Assembly (NCBI RefSeq): GCF_000416965.1
Contig: NZ_ATCL01000008.1
Span: forward strand, 1-64,000
Length of the DNA stretch: 64,000 bases
Origin: Exiguobacterium chiriqhucha RW-2
GTDB lineage: Bacteria > Bacillota > Bacilli > Exiguobacteriales > Exiguobacteriaceae
Reading direction: 5' to 3'
In this document: piece by piece, positions 6,454 through 15,040 of the stretch
Numbering within the stretch: the stretch's first letter is position 1
How the letters are laid out: the number at the start of each line of letters is the position of its first letter
Notes under the pieces: model-generated
What the model saw: only the letters and a program-made list of their open reading frames with translations
The model's database searches: none
What the model was told of the DNA's origin: nothing
Program-made: the position numbers and the translations under genes

Positions 6454-7860
6454 TTGAAAATGCCAAACAATTTCTTGTTCGGCGCCGCATCGGCTTCTTA
6501 CCAAGTCGAAGGTGCATGGAACGAGGACGGGAAAGGACTCTCAAACTGGGACGTCTTCTCGAAAATTCCTGGAAAAACATTTGAAGATACGAACGGCGAC
6601 GTCGCAGTCGACCATTACCACCGTTATAAAGAAGACATCGCACTCATGGCGGAGATGGGACTCGAATCATACCGTTTCTCGATCTCATGGCCGCGTGTCT
6701 TCCCGAACGGCACAGGTGAAGTGAACGAAAAAGGACTCGAGTTTTACAACAACTTGATTGACGAGTGCTTGAAGCACAACATCGTCCCATTCGTGACACT
6801 CTACCACTGGGACCTCCCGCAAGCGCTTGAAGAAAAAGGTGGCTGGAAAAATCCAGAGACGGTTGACGCATTCGTCCGTTTCGCCGATACTTGCTTCCAA
6901 TCGTTCGGCGACCGTGTCCGTCACTGGATCACGTTCAACGAAGCGGTCATCTTCTGCTCACTCGGCTACTTGACTGGGGCACACCCGCCCGGCATCGAAG
7001 GCGACGTCAAAGGTTACTTCCAAACGACACACCACGTCTTCGTCGCTCACGCTCGTGCCGTCGAGTTGTTCAAACAAAACGGATACGTCGGCGAAATCGG
7101 AATCACGCACGTGTTCAACCCGGCTTTCAGCATCGATGACGCCGAAGAGAATAAGTTCGCTGAAATGCACGCGAACGCTTACTCGACGCATTGGTTCTAT
7201 GATCCGATCTTGAAAGGTGAATACCCAGCGTACGTCGTGAAAGGACTCGAGGAGCAAGGCCTTCTCCCTGACATGACAGACGAAGAGCTCGACCTCTTGA
7301 AGCGCACGGCTTCGATGAACGACTTCATCGGCCTCAACTACTACAGCCCGCAACGCGTCATGAAAAATGACTCGGCGCTCGTCATGGCCGGTGGCCGCGA
7401 GAACTCGACAGGCCGCCCGGGTAACCCATCATTCGATGGCGTCTACAAAACGGTCATGATGGATGACAAAGTCTACACGAAATGGGCTTGGGAAATCTCA
7501 CCGGAAGCGTTCCTTGACGGCATGCACATGCTCAAAGATCGTTACGGCGATGTGAAAATCTACATCACAGAGAACGGTCTCGGTGATGTCGACCCGATCG
7601 TAGACGGAGAAATCGTCGACGACGCTCGCATCGAATACATCGAAGGTCATATCCGCGCCGTGAAACACGCTGTCGAACAGGGTGTTAACGTCGCAGGTTA
7701 CTATGCTTGGTCGGCTATCGATCTTCTCAGCTGGCTCAACGGATATAAAAAGCAATATGGCTTCATCTATGTTGATCACGCTAACGGGCTTGCTCGTAAG
7801 AAGAAAAAATCGTTCTACTGGTACAAAGACATTATCGCTACTCGCGCTGAAAACCTATAA
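6454..7860 (+). CDS. 6-phospho-beta-glucosidase, GH1
   Basis: A 468-residue glycoside hydrolase family 1 enzyme that splits the phosphorylated disaccharide imported by the PTS. The acid/base is Glu163 in WITFNEA, and the nucleophile is the Glu of IYITENG near residue 370. Near the C-terminus SWLNGYKKQYG carries Ser, then Lys at +7 and Tyr at +9, the same spacing as the phosphate-binding triad of lactococcal 6-phospho-beta-galactosidase. This supports a phosphorylated substrate. The start is probably TTG at 6454, six bases after GAGGTG; a GTG at 6445 lies inside that site. The gene sits between IIB and IIC in one operon. Confidence 0.94.
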   Translation: MKMPNNFLFGAASASYQVEGAWNEDGKGLSNWDVFSKIPGKTFEDTNGDVAVDHYHRYKEDIALMAEMGLESYRFSISWPRVFPNGTGEVNEKGLEFYNNLIDECLKHNIVPFVTLYHWDLPQALEEKGGWKNPETVDAFVRFADTCFQSFGDRVRHWITFNEAVIFCSLGYLTGAHPPGIEGDVKGYFQTTHHVFVAHARAVELFKQNGYVGEIGITHVFNPAFSIDDAEENKFAEMHANAYSTHWFYDPILKGEYPAYVVKGLEEQGLLPDMTDEELDLLKRTASMNDFIGLNYYSPQRVMKNDSALVMAGGRENSTGRPGNPSFDGVYKTVMMDDKVYTKWAWEISPEAFLDGMHMLKDRYGDVKIYITENGLGDVDPIVDGEIVDDARIEYIEGHIRAVKHAVEQGVNVAGYYAWSAIDLLSWLNGYKKQYGFIYVDHANGLARKKKKSFYWYKDIIATRAENL

Positions 7861-7871
7861 GGAGGTTCCCC

Positions 7872-9200
7872 ATGAGCCGCTTAGAAACCGTATTTGAAAA
7901 ATTCACGCCAGGGTTCGTTCGTTTCGCGAACGCCAAGCCCGTCCTTGCTATTAAGGACGGGTTCATCCTGACGATGCCGATGACGATCATCGGGTCATTG
8001 TTCTTGCTCATTCTTGCTCTCCCAATTCCAGGTTGGGCTGACTTCATGTCAGGATTGTTCGGAGCCGATTGGACGCTTCCACTCACGCAAGTCGTCGGTG
8101 CGACGTTCGACATTCTCGCTTTAATCGGTGTATTCGGAATCGCTTACTCGTATGTTAAAAACGAAAAAATCGAAGGTGTACCAGCTGGTATCCTCGGGAT
8201 CATCTCGTTCTTGATCATCACGCAAGCGTCTGTCCTCTCTGAAGGTGGAGAAACAGTCGGCGGAGTCATCCCGAAAGTATGGACAGGTGGACAAGGTGTC
8301 CTCGCTGCCATCGTCGTCGGATTGGTCGTTGGATTCATTTATTCGCAGTTCATCAAACGCGGCATCAGCATCAAAATGCCTGACGGTGTTCCACCAGGCG
8401 TATCGAACTCATTCTCAGCACTCGTTCCTGGTCTTGCGATTATCACACTTGCGGTCGCGACATTCGCGATTTTCCAAGCGGTTGCAGATCGTACGTTCAC
8501 AGAAGTCGTCTATGACGTGCTTCAAGCACCACTTCAAAACTTGACAGACACACTTGCTGGAGCCGTTATCATCATGGTGCTCATGTCAGTCATGTGGTGG
8601 TGTGGAATTCACGGTGCTGCCATCCTCATGGGGATTATGGGACCACTCCTTACAGCAAACGCGCTTCAAAACCAAGCACTCATCGATGCGGGTGAAACAC
8701 TCGTTGCCGGTGAGAACGCGAAAATCGTTACCATCCAGTTCCTCGACGTCTTCACGAAGCTCGGTGGATCAGGAATCACAATCGGTTTCATCATCGCGAC
8801 ACTCATGGTCGCCCGTTCGGCTCACTTGAAGCAACTCGGTAAGCTCTCGCTTGCACCAAGTCTCTTCAACATCAACGAGCCGGTCATCTTCGGGATGCCG
8901 ATCGTGTTCAACCCGATCATGTTCGTACCGTTCGTTATCGTTCCTGCCATCGCATCGTTCATGGTGTACTTCTCAATCCTTTGGGGCTGGGTCGACCCGT
9001 TCAACGCACTTCAAGTGCCATGGACAACACCACCGATCATCTCTGGTTTCTTAATCGGCGGATGGCGTGCAGCGCTCTTGCAAATCGTTACGATTGCGAT
9101 GGCCGTAGCCGTCTACCTCCCGTTCGTCCGCATGCAAGACCGCGTCTCGTACGGCGAAGAGTTGAAAGCACAAGAAGACGCAGACAAAGCGTCAGCCTAA
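7872..9200 (+). CDS. PTS cellobiose-type IIC permease
   Basis: A 442-residue integral membrane transporter of the lactose/cellobiose IIC family. It opens with a short cytoplasmic helix (RLETVFEKFTPGFVRFANAK) and has about ten membrane segments. The conserved WWCGIHGAAI and SLFNINEPVIFGMPIVFNP blocks are present, and the NEP region is involved in sugar binding in this family. It forms the sugar channel and phosphorylates cargo together with IIB. GGAGG lies just upstream. It is the last gene before a strong terminator. Confidence 0.95.
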   Translation: MSRLETVFEKFTPGFVRFANAKPVLAIKDGFILTMPMTIIGSLFLLILALPIPGWADFMSGLFGADWTLPLTQVVGATFDILALIGVFGIAYSYVKNEKIEGVPAGILGIISFLIITQASVLSEGGETVGGVIPKVWTGGQGVLAAIVVGLVVGFIYSQFIKRGISIKMPDGVPPGVSNSFSALVPGLAIITLAVATFAIFQAVADRTFTEVVYDVLQAPLQNLTDTLAGAVIIMVLMSVMWWCGIHGAAILMGIMGPLLTANALQNQALIDAGETLVAGENAKIVTIQFLDVFTKLGGSGITIGFIIATLMVARSAHLKQLGKLSLAPSLFNINEPVIFGMPIVFNPIMFVPFVIVPAIASFMVYFSILWGWVDPFNALQVPWTTPPIISGFLIGGWRAALLQIVTIAMAVAVYLPFVRMQDRVSYGEELKAQEDADKASA

Positions 9201-9206
9201 GCAAAT

Positions 9207-9246
9207 AACGACAGCCCTTCTCAGCGATGAGAAGGGCTGTTATATT
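9207..9246. terminator. Terminator of the PTS operon
   Basis: ACAGCCCTTCTCA / TGAGAAGGGCTGT stem around a four-base loop, followed by TATATTTA. The T run is imperfect but the stem is long. Confidence 0.8.
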
Positions 9247-9277
9247 TAGGAAAATGAGTATGAGAGTTGGTACATAG

Positions 9278-9427
9278 ATGAAACGAAATTATACGGTCAC
9301 GTTCTGCTTATTGATGAGCGCCTCGTTCCTCGCCGGCATCGCTCTAGAGTCTGTCGTCCCGTTCGTACTAGGAGTCGTCTGTCTGTTCGCAGCTGGCGTT
9401 CAAGCCAGGAAAGAAATCATTCATTAA
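9278..9427 (+). CDS. Possible 49-residue membrane peptide
   Basis: An open frame of 49 codons starting MKRNYTVTFCLLMSASFLAG, with one or two hydrophobic stretches and a basic end (QARKEIIH). It lies between two terminators, and its stop abuts the second terminator directly, as expected for a real gene. The ribosome site is weak. I do not recognise a family. Confidence 0.45.
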   Translation: MKRNYTVTFCLLMSASFLAGIALESVVPFVLGVVCLFAAGVQARKEIIH

Positions 9428-9463
9428 CAAGCAGCCAGCCTATTCGTAGCGCTGGCTGCTTTC
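9427..9463. terminator. Bidirectional terminator
   Basis: AGCAGCCAGC / GCTGGCTGCT stem with a TATTCGTA-type loop. It serves the small plus-strand frame and the minus-strand gene ending at 9466. Confidence 0.75.
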
Positions 9464-9465
9464 GA

Positions 9466-9915
9466 TTACAGATCTCGAATCGGATATGCGTCGGCGATTG
9501 CCTGTAACCCTTCCAAAAAACGCGTCACATTGCTCACAGACGTCTCAAACGTGAACGCAAGCTCCTCAGACTCACCTTCAAGCGGATGCTCGAGATACCC
9601 CTTTACCGTGACCTCATCCCCATCTCCGTCTCTTCTCGTCACTGTCAAGCTGACGAATGGTTCGGTCGGCTCAAACTCGACTTCGGATACGTCGCCCGCT
9701 ACGAATGACTCGAACATTGGTATGTAGTGAGCCACGAGCAGACTGTCGAGCATGACGTCATCGAACGTGATGCGATGGTCCGGCGTATGGAGCCCGACCC
9801 AATTACGATGCCAGGCCGCGTCATGGATGTTGTCGGCGTCCGGATAGGCATACGCATAGCTCTCGATTGTCACATCACATGACTCGTCACGCGACATCAA
9901 TTTGGCGATGGGCAT
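9466..9915 (-). CDS. Hypothetical acidic protein, WapI-type immunity-like
   Basis: A 149-residue soluble acidic protein with beta-rich composition. Features are YAYPDADNIHDAAWHRNW, an FVSLTVTRRDGDGDEVTVKG strand pair, and a C-terminal FLEGLQAIADAYPI helix. The overall pattern (a 'DAAWHRNW' strand, then a late helix) recalls small proteins annotated as WapI-family or contact-toxin immunity proteins, but the match is by eye and weak. AAGGACGG precedes the ATG and overlaps the upstream stop region. It forms an operon with the 80-residue protein before it. Confidence 0.65.
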   Translation of the reverse strand: MPIAKLMSRDESCDVTIESYAYAYPDADNIHDAAWHRNWVGLHTPDHRITFDDVMLDSLLVAHYIPMFESFVAGDVSEVEFEPTEPFVSLTVTRRDGDGDEVTVKGYLEHPLEGESEELAFTFETSVSNVTRFLEGLQAIADAYPIRDL

Positions 9916-9917
9916 CG

Positions 9918-10160
9918 TTATCCGTCCTTCCTGAGCGAATAACCGTCAATCTCCTGCAAACGCATCCGTTTCTGATCCACCGCTGCGTGGACGATGACCG
10001 TCACTCCTGGGTTGAGCTCCATCATCTTTTTGATTTTCGTCAAGTCGTCTCCTTTAATCTCGACTGGCAGGATAAACTCACCTTCCTTCAAATGGATGAA
10101 CTTGATTTTCCCTTTGTCGTCATACCCTGTCACTTCGTACGTCGCATACTCGCGTTTCAT
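9918..10160 (-). CDS. Hypothetical small soluble protein
   Basis: An 80-residue basic protein starting MKREYATYEVTGYDDKGKIK. It alternates strand-like and charged segments and ends QEIDGYSLRKDG. The start at 10160 is set by AAAGGGG seven bases upstream; longer frames lack a site. It is followed two bases later by the gene at 9466-9915. I do not recognise the family. Confidence 0.65.
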   Translation of the reverse strand: MKREYATYEVTGYDDKGKIKFIHLKEGEFILPVEIKGDDLTKIKKMMELNPGVTVIVHAAVDQKRMRLQEIDGYSLRKDG

Positions 10161-10223
10161 TTGAACGGCCCCTTTCATTTGTTGTCCTCTTCTATACGTT
10201 CCCTGACCGAATACGTTCCACAC

Positions 10224-10258
10224 AAAAAATCCATCCCTGTAGCGGCAGGGATGGATCC
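10224..10258 (-). terminator. Terminator of the beta-glucoside ABC operon
   Basis: On the minus strand GGATCCATCCCTGCC is followed by the complement GGGATGGATT and then TTTTTT. It ends the operon that includes the GH1 gene at 10262. Confidence 0.85.
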
Positions 10259-10261
10259 ATC

Positions 10262-11614
10262 TTACGCCTCGACGCTATCCGCGTGTTTGGCTTTATGATC
10301 GCCGATGACTCCAGCGTACCATTTCGCGCTGTCTTTCCAGACGCGCTCTTGCGTGTCGAAGTCGATGTAGAGAATGCCGAAGCGTTTCTCATAACCGAAG
10401 CTCCATTCGAAGTTGTCCATGAGCGACCAGAGATAATATCCGGCGATGTTCATGCCTTCGTCGTTCAAGTCGGATACGGCTGTGAGGTGCTTTTTAACGT
10501 AGTCGATGCGTTTCACGTCATGGACTTCGCCGTTCTCAAGCACGTCGTCGTAAGCCGCGCCGTTCTCTGTGATGATGATTGGAAGGTCTGTGTACTCGTT
10601 ACGTAAGCGACGGATCAGGTCTTTGAATTCGTTCGGGGCGATATCCCAGCCCATGCCCGTCTTGTCGTAATCGGAGTACGCAGCCACCGTCATGAAGTCG
10701 TTCGCCGCGCTGAACTCAACGAGTCCGCGGCTGTAGAAGTTGATGCCGAAGAAGTCGCACTCTGTCGAAATCGTCTCCATGTCACCTGGTTTGATGAAAT
10801 CGTACGTGTGAACATATTTCGCGAACAAGTTCATCATATCGACCGGATATTGACCTTTGAACACTGGATCGAGGAACCAGCGATTCGAGTAACCGTCCGA
10901 GTTGTTTTGTGCGAGTCGGTCATTCACCGAGTCCGTCTTCGCATAGACCGGTGACAAGTTGAGCGTGATACCGATTGGCGTCGTCGACTTCAACTCTTGT
11001 TTCAATAATTCGACCGCTTTCCCGTGCGAGAGAAGCATATGGTGCACAGCGCGGACCGCTTCGTTCATGTCGCGATGGCCCGGTGCGTGGACACCAACGT
11101 GGTAGCCGAGGAATCCAGCACACCATGGCTCGTTGTGTGTGATCCATGAGTCGACGATGCCGTCGAGTTCATCGAAGCACACTTTGGCATAGTCGAGGAA
11201 CCAGTCGACCGAGTCGCGGTTCACCCAGCCCCCTTCATTGTGGGCCCACATCGGGAGATCCCAGTGGTAGAGTGTGACGGCCGGCTTGATGCCTTCCTCA
11301 CGGAGGCGTGTCGCCAGCGTCTTATAGAACGCCATCCCAGCTGGGTTGAACTCACCTTTCGCCGGGAAAATGCGCGGCCATGCGATCGAGAAGCGATACG
11401 TGTCGACACCGAGCTGTTTGATATGCTGGATGTCTTCTTCGAAGCGGTGGTAGTGGTCGCAGGCGACGTCACCGTTATGCTTCTCGAACACGCGTCCGTC
11501 GATGTCGCAGAACATGTCCCAAATCGACGGAGTGCGCCCGTCCTCGTTATGCGCGCCTTCAATCTGATACGACGAAGTCGCGGTCCCGAAGACGAAGTCT
11601 TTGTTAAACTGCAT
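10262..11614 (-). CDS. Beta-glucosidase, GH1 (non-phosphorylated substrate)
   Basis: A 450-residue family 1 glycoside hydrolase. The acid/base is Glu162 in WITHNEPW, and the nucleophile is the Glu in PIIITENG. Near the C-terminus NFEWSFGYEKRFG keeps the glutamate that contacts the glucose O4/O6 hydroxyls in true beta-glucosidases, where phospho-enzymes have a Ser-Lys-Tyr set. It should therefore hydrolyse free beta-glucosides or cellodextrins brought in by the ABC importer encoded upstream. I chose the ATG at 11614, eight bases after AGAGG; a TTG at 11620 is too close to that site. There is no signal peptide, so it is cytoplasmic. Confidence 0.93.
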   Translation of the reverse strand: MQFNKDFVFGTATSSYQIEGAHNEDGRTPSIWDMFCDIDGRVFEKHNGDVACDHYHRFEEDIQHIKQLGVDTYRFSIAWPRIFPAKGEFNPAGMAFYKTLATRLREEGIKPAVTLYHWDLPMWAHNEGGWVNRDSVDWFLDYAKVCFDELDGIVDSWITHNEPWCAGFLGYHVGVHAPGHRDMNEAVRAVHHMLLSHGKAVELLKQELKSTTPIGITLNLSPVYAKTDSVNDRLAQNNSDGYSNRWFLDPVFKGQYPVDMMNLFAKYVHTYDFIKPGDMETISTECDFFGINFYSRGLVEFSAANDFMTVAAYSDYDKTGMGWDIAPNEFKDLIRRLRNEYTDLPIIITENGAAYDDVLENGEVHDVKRIDYVKKHLTAVSDLNDEGMNIAGYYLWSLMDNFEWSFGYEKRFGILYIDFDTQERVWKDSAKWYAGVIGDHKAKHADSVEA

Positions 11615-11638
11615 AGTCAATTCCTCTTTTCTCTCTAG

Positions 11639-12565
11639 TTATTCTTTGACCGCACCAGCCGAGATACTGCTGACGATGTATTTCGACAAGAACAAGAAGG
11701 CGATCATGATCGGTACGACCGAAATGGCGATACCGAGGTAAAGGGCACCGAGGTTCTCGGCGACTTGCGATCCTTTCAAGAAGCCCATGAGGACCGGCAA
11801 CGTGTACTTCTCAGGTGAGAACAAGAGCACGAGCGGCATCAAGTAGTTGTTCCATGAGCCGATGAACGTGAAGATCGACATCGTCGCGACGGCCGGCATC
11901 ATCATCGGGAGCGCAATCGTATGGAAGATGCGCAGTTCGCTCGCTCCATCGATGCGCGCCGCTTCAATCATACTGACGTGCAGCGTCGCTTGCGTGTACT
12001 GACGGATGAAGAAGACGACGAACGGACTGGCGATTGATGGGATGATGAGCGGGATGAACGAATCGAGAATTCCGAGCGTTTTCGAAATCTCGTAGAACCC
12101 GATAAGTCCGAGTTGCCCTGGGACCATCATCATGACAAGCATGAAGATGAACATCACGTTTTTCCCTTTGAAGTTGTAGAAGGCGAATCCAAATGCAGTC
12201 ATCGCTGAGAAATAACCAGAGAGCAACGTCACGAGCACCGCGACGATCAAACTGTTTTTGAAGCCGGTCCAAATGTTGATATAGTCGCTCAAAATCGCAT
12301 AGTTGTCGACGAGTGCCGATCCGGGGATGAGCGAGAAACCAGACATGATTTCACCGTTCGTCCGCGTCGCGTTGACGAGCATCATCAAGAACGGGATGAA
12401 GCAGACAATCGTCAAGATAATCAAGCCCGTGTAAATCAAGCCACGGCTGAACCATTTCTTTTTCGGTTTCTTACTTGGCGGTAGCACGCGAAGCGGTTTC
12501 TCCTCGCGCGGCGGCTGGACTTCGCTGTCGGCGAGCATACGCCGTGATTCTGCATTTTGTTCCAT
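11639..12565 (-). CDS. Carbohydrate ABC transporter permease, MalG type (CUT1)
   Basis: A 308-residue membrane subunit with a long charged cytoplasmic N-terminus (about 35 residues, PPSKKPKKK) and six membrane helices. The EAARIDGASELRIFHTIALP block is the EAA loop that docks the ATPase. It pairs with the MalF-type permease encoded three bases upstream. No ATPase gene is present in this operon, so it must borrow one from elsewhere in the genome, as CUT1 systems of Bacillales do with MsmX. Confidence 0.93.
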   Translation of the reverse strand: MEQNAESRRMLADSEVQPPREEKPLRVLPPSKKPKKKWFSRGLIYTGLIILTIVCFIPFLMMLVNATRTNGEIMSGFSLIPGSALVDNYAILSDYINIWTGFKNSLIVAVLVTLLSGYFSAMTAFGFAFYNFKGKNVMFIFMLVMMMVPGQLGLIGFYEISKTLGILDSFIPLIIPSIASPFVVFFIRQYTQATLHVSMIEAARIDGASELRIFHTIALPMMMPAVATMSIFTFIGSWNNYLMPLVLLFSPEKYTLPVLMGFLKGSQVAENLGALYLGIAISVVPIMIAFLFLSKYIVSSISAGAVKE

Positions 12566-12568
12566 TGC

Positions 12569-13468
12569 TTATGCTCCCTTCTGCGCAGCGCGTTCTTTAC
12601 GGAACATCCCTTTGAAGACGATCGCCGAGAAGACGAGTGTAATCAAGAACAAGCCGTAAGCGACCGCTGCCGCATAGCCATAGTTGTTATACTTGAATGC
12701 TTGGTTGTACAAGTAGAGAACCATCGTGTTCAGTGAGCCATCTGGTGCGCCGATTCCATCCGTCAATAAGAGCGGAAGATCGAACAGTTGAAGACCACCG
12801 ATGAGCGATGTGATCATGATGTACAAAAGAATCGGTTTGAGTAATGGGACCGTGACGTTCGTAAACATCTGCCAACGGTTCGCGCCATCGATATGGGCGG
12901 CTTCGAAGAAGTCTTGTGAAATCCCCGATACACCGGCCATGACGATGATGAACGAGTGACCGAACCACATCCATGTCAAAATGAGTGAGACGGACAGTTG
13001 TGCCGTCACCGGTTGCGATAACCAATTGATCGGGTCAGAGATGATACCAAGTTTCAAGAGCATCATGTTGAGTGATCCATGCTGCCAGTCGAGCAAGATT
13101 CCGAACAAGAGTGCGACCGAACTGATCGTGATCAAGTTAGGAAGATAGAAGAATGAACGGAAGAACGCGAGGCCCTTCAACTTCAAACGTAAATCTGAGA
13201 ACAAGAGCGCGAGTGCCAGTGCGAGACCGATTTGCAAGACAAAGTTTATTCCCCAAATCTTGATCGTATTGACGAACGCCTCGATGAAGTATGTGTCTGT
13301 CAACAGGCGCGCGTAGTTCGCAAAGCCGACGACCTCTTCTCCTTGGCTGCCGGTATAGTTGGTGAAACTGTAGTACAGGGTCAAGAAGACCGGGTAAATA
13401 CTGAATGTCAAAAAGACGACCCAAAATGGGGCAATAAACGCATAGCCGTAACGGTCTAGTTTTTTCAC
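12569..13468 (-). CDS. Carbohydrate ABC transporter permease, MalF type (CUT1)
   Basis: A 299-residue membrane subunit with six helices. It starts at GTG after AAGGAG with MKKLDRYGYAFIAPFW and carries the EAA loop EAAHIDGANRWQMFTNVTVP. It forms the translocation channel with the MalG-type partner. A G/C-rich hairpin lies between this gene and the binding-protein gene upstream, which may lower expression of the permeases relative to the binding protein. Confidence 0.93.
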   Translation of the reverse strand: MKKLDRYGYAFIAPFWVVFLTFSIYPVFLTLYYSFTNYTGSQGEEVVGFANYARLLTDTYFIEAFVNTIKIWGINFVLQIGLALALALLFSDLRLKLKGLAFFRSFFYLPNLITISSVALLFGILLDWQHGSLNMMLLKLGIISDPINWLSQPVTAQLSVSLILTWMWFGHSFIIVMAGVSGISQDFFEAAHIDGANRWQMFTNVTVPLLKPILLYIMITSLIGGLQLFDLPLLLTDGIGAPDGSLNTMVLYLYNQAFKYNNYGYAAAVAYGLFLITLVFSAIVFKGMFRKERAAQKGA

Positions 13469-13490
13469 GTCGTGTTACTCCTTCCATAGC

Positions 13491-13523
13491 AACCCTTCAG
13501 GGGGGGAAATCCCCCCACGGGTT
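13491..13523 (-). terminator. Intercistronic hairpin after the binding-protein gene
   Basis: AACCC and GGGTT flank a GGGGGG-AAAT-CCCCCC hairpin with no T run. Such hairpins between binding-protein and permease genes usually stabilise the upstream mRNA or partly terminate. Confidence 0.6.
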
Positions 13524-13531
13524 AGCTGGCC

Positions 13532-14842
13532 TCAGTCAACTGTAATGTCTGGGTAAGCGTTCTTCGCTTGTTTTTTGAACTCTTCAATCGCTTCTTCTTT
13601 CGACTTCTTACCTTCTACGTATTGAAGGACTGAAGCGCCGTAGAGCGTGTCGAGCTGTTGGTCGTATTTCGTGACGATCCCTGGTGTGATTTCATCCGCT
13701 TGGTCAAGGAAGAACTCGTAGTTGTTCTGTCCGCCGAGGAACTCATCGCTGAAGTCGTCTTTGATTTTGTCGGTAACTGGTTTGTAAGCGAGGACGTCGC
13801 CTGTCTCTTCAGCCCAGTCAGTCAAGAACTCTTCGTCTTGTGTCATGAGCTTAACGAAATCGTATGCAGCTTCTTTGTTTTTCGATCCTTCGTACACACC
13901 GAGCCATGTGCCGCCCCAGAAGTACGGGCTTGGACCGTTCGTGACTGCCCAGTCACCAGCTGTGTCTTTCGCGCTGTCTTTCAAGACGCTGTGAAGACCC
14001 CATGTTGGGAGGACGTAAGAGAAGACTTGTGTCTCTGTCTCTTTGCCGCCTTCTTTAACTTTGATTGGCTTCGACATGCCTTCGAACCAAGATGGTGACC
14101 ATTCTGGAGCGAGCGCCGTGTATTGTTTCTCACGAAGCTCTTTCGCGTAGTCCATGTAGTTGATTTTATCTTCTGTCAACACAAGTTCGTTCTTATCGTT
14201 TACCCATGCTTCTGGGTTCGCGCCTTGTGAGAACCAACGGATCGCGCCTTCGTCTGGGAACATTTTGTAGCCTTTTTGCTTCATCTTCTCAGCAACTTCG
14301 AAAACGCCGTCCATCGAGCTCATCATGTTGCCGATTTCAGTCGGATCGTCCGTACCGAGGACTTCTTTCGCTAAGCTACGTTTGTAGTAGACGCCACCTG
14401 GTGTCGTTTGCCATGAGAGAGCGCGCACGTTGCCATCTTTATCTTTCCCGAGGTCGAAGACGTAAGGGATGTAGTCGTCTGAGATTTCATTGACGTTGTA
14501 AGGCTCGTCTGAAAGGTTTTCCCAGTAGCCTGCGTCAACCCATTGCTTGAGGAACGCGATTTCGCCTGTGAAGACGTCCGGTGCCCCAACGCCGCTTTCA
14601 AGTGCCGGCTTAAGTTTTGTCGGATAGTCCGCGATTGGAACGATTGTCAATTCGACCTTGACGCCGTTCTTCTCTTCGTATGTTTTGATTGGTTCTTTGA
14701 GCTCATCCGTGAACGACCAAACTTTAAGTACGTCGTCTTTGCCGTTTGACGATTCTGAAGACCCTTCGTCATTTGAGCATGCGCCCAAGACACCGACTGA
14801 TAGTGCTCCGATAGAGAGTAAGCTAACTAATTTTTTACGCAT
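13532..14842 (-). CDS. Sugar-binding lipoprotein of an ABC importer (CUT1)
   Basis: A 436-residue extracellular solute-binding protein. The lipoprotein signal peptide runs MRKKLVSLLSIGALSVGVLG with the lipobox LGAC, so Cys22 is lipidated. The family segment LKVWSFTDELKEPIK follows a short Ser-rich linker, and WLGVYEGSKNKEAAYDFVKL lies near the C-terminus. It delivers the sugar to the two permeases encoded next. The beta-glucosidase in the operon makes cellobiose or a cellodextrin likely, but the residues do not settle this. A cre-like site and two LacI-type palindromes lie upstream. Confidence 0.94.
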   Translation of the reverse strand: MRKKLVSLLSIGALSVGVLGACSNDEGSSESSNGKDDVLKVWSFTDELKEPIKTYEEKNGVKVELTIVPIADYPTKLKPALESGVGAPDVFTGEIAFLKQWVDAGYWENLSDEPYNVNEISDDYIPYVFDLGKDKDGNVRALSWQTTPGGVYYKRSLAKEVLGTDDPTEIGNMMSSMDGVFEVAEKMKQKGYKMFPDEGAIRWFSQGANPEAWVNDKNELVLTEDKINYMDYAKELREKQYTALAPEWSPSWFEGMSKPIKVKEGGKETETQVFSYVLPTWGLHSVLKDSAKDTAGDWAVTNGPSPYFWGGTWLGVYEGSKNKEAAYDFVKLMTQDEEFLTDWAEETGDVLAYKPVTDKIKDDFSDEFLGGQNNYEFFLDQADEITPGIVTKYDQQLDTLYGASVLQYVEGKKSKEEAIEEFKKQAKNAYPDITVD

Positions 14843-14869
14843 GTGTGAACCATCCTTTATAAGTGTTTT

Positions 14870-14887
14870 TGAGAAAGCGTTTACAAG
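14870..14887 (-). promoter_or_regulatory. cre-like or LacI-family half-conserved operator
   Basis: On the minus strand TTGTAAACGCTTTCT matches the CcpA cre consensus at all but one position. It lies about 30 bases before the binding-protein start, nearer than the two perfect palindromes. Confidence 0.5.
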
Positions 14888-14903
14888 AAGAGGTAAATAA
14901 TTG

Positions 14904-14919
14904 TCGAAAGCGCTTTCGA
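14904..14919. promoter_or_regulatory. LacI-family operator O1
   Basis: TCGAAAGCGCTTTCGA is a perfect 16-base palindrome with the central CG of LacI/GalR-family sites. The same core occurs before the lacI-type gene at 16071-16084. Confidence 0.8.
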
Positions 14920-14937
14920 AAGAATCGAAATAAAATA

Positions 14938-14953
14938 TCGAAAGCGGTTTCGA
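14938..14953. promoter_or_regulatory. LacI-family operator O2
   Basis: TCGAAAGCGGTTTCGA differs from O1 at one central base. Its centre is 34 bases from that of O1, about three helical turns. A third, decayed copy (TCGAAATCGCTCTC) starts at 14971. Confidence 0.75.
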
Positions 14954-15040
14954 TTTGGGGTGAATGATTTTCGAAATCGCTCTCTTCTCTCCATTCCGCT
15001 GAAGCGAACAGAGCGACTTCGAAACATCATCGTGACTTGT

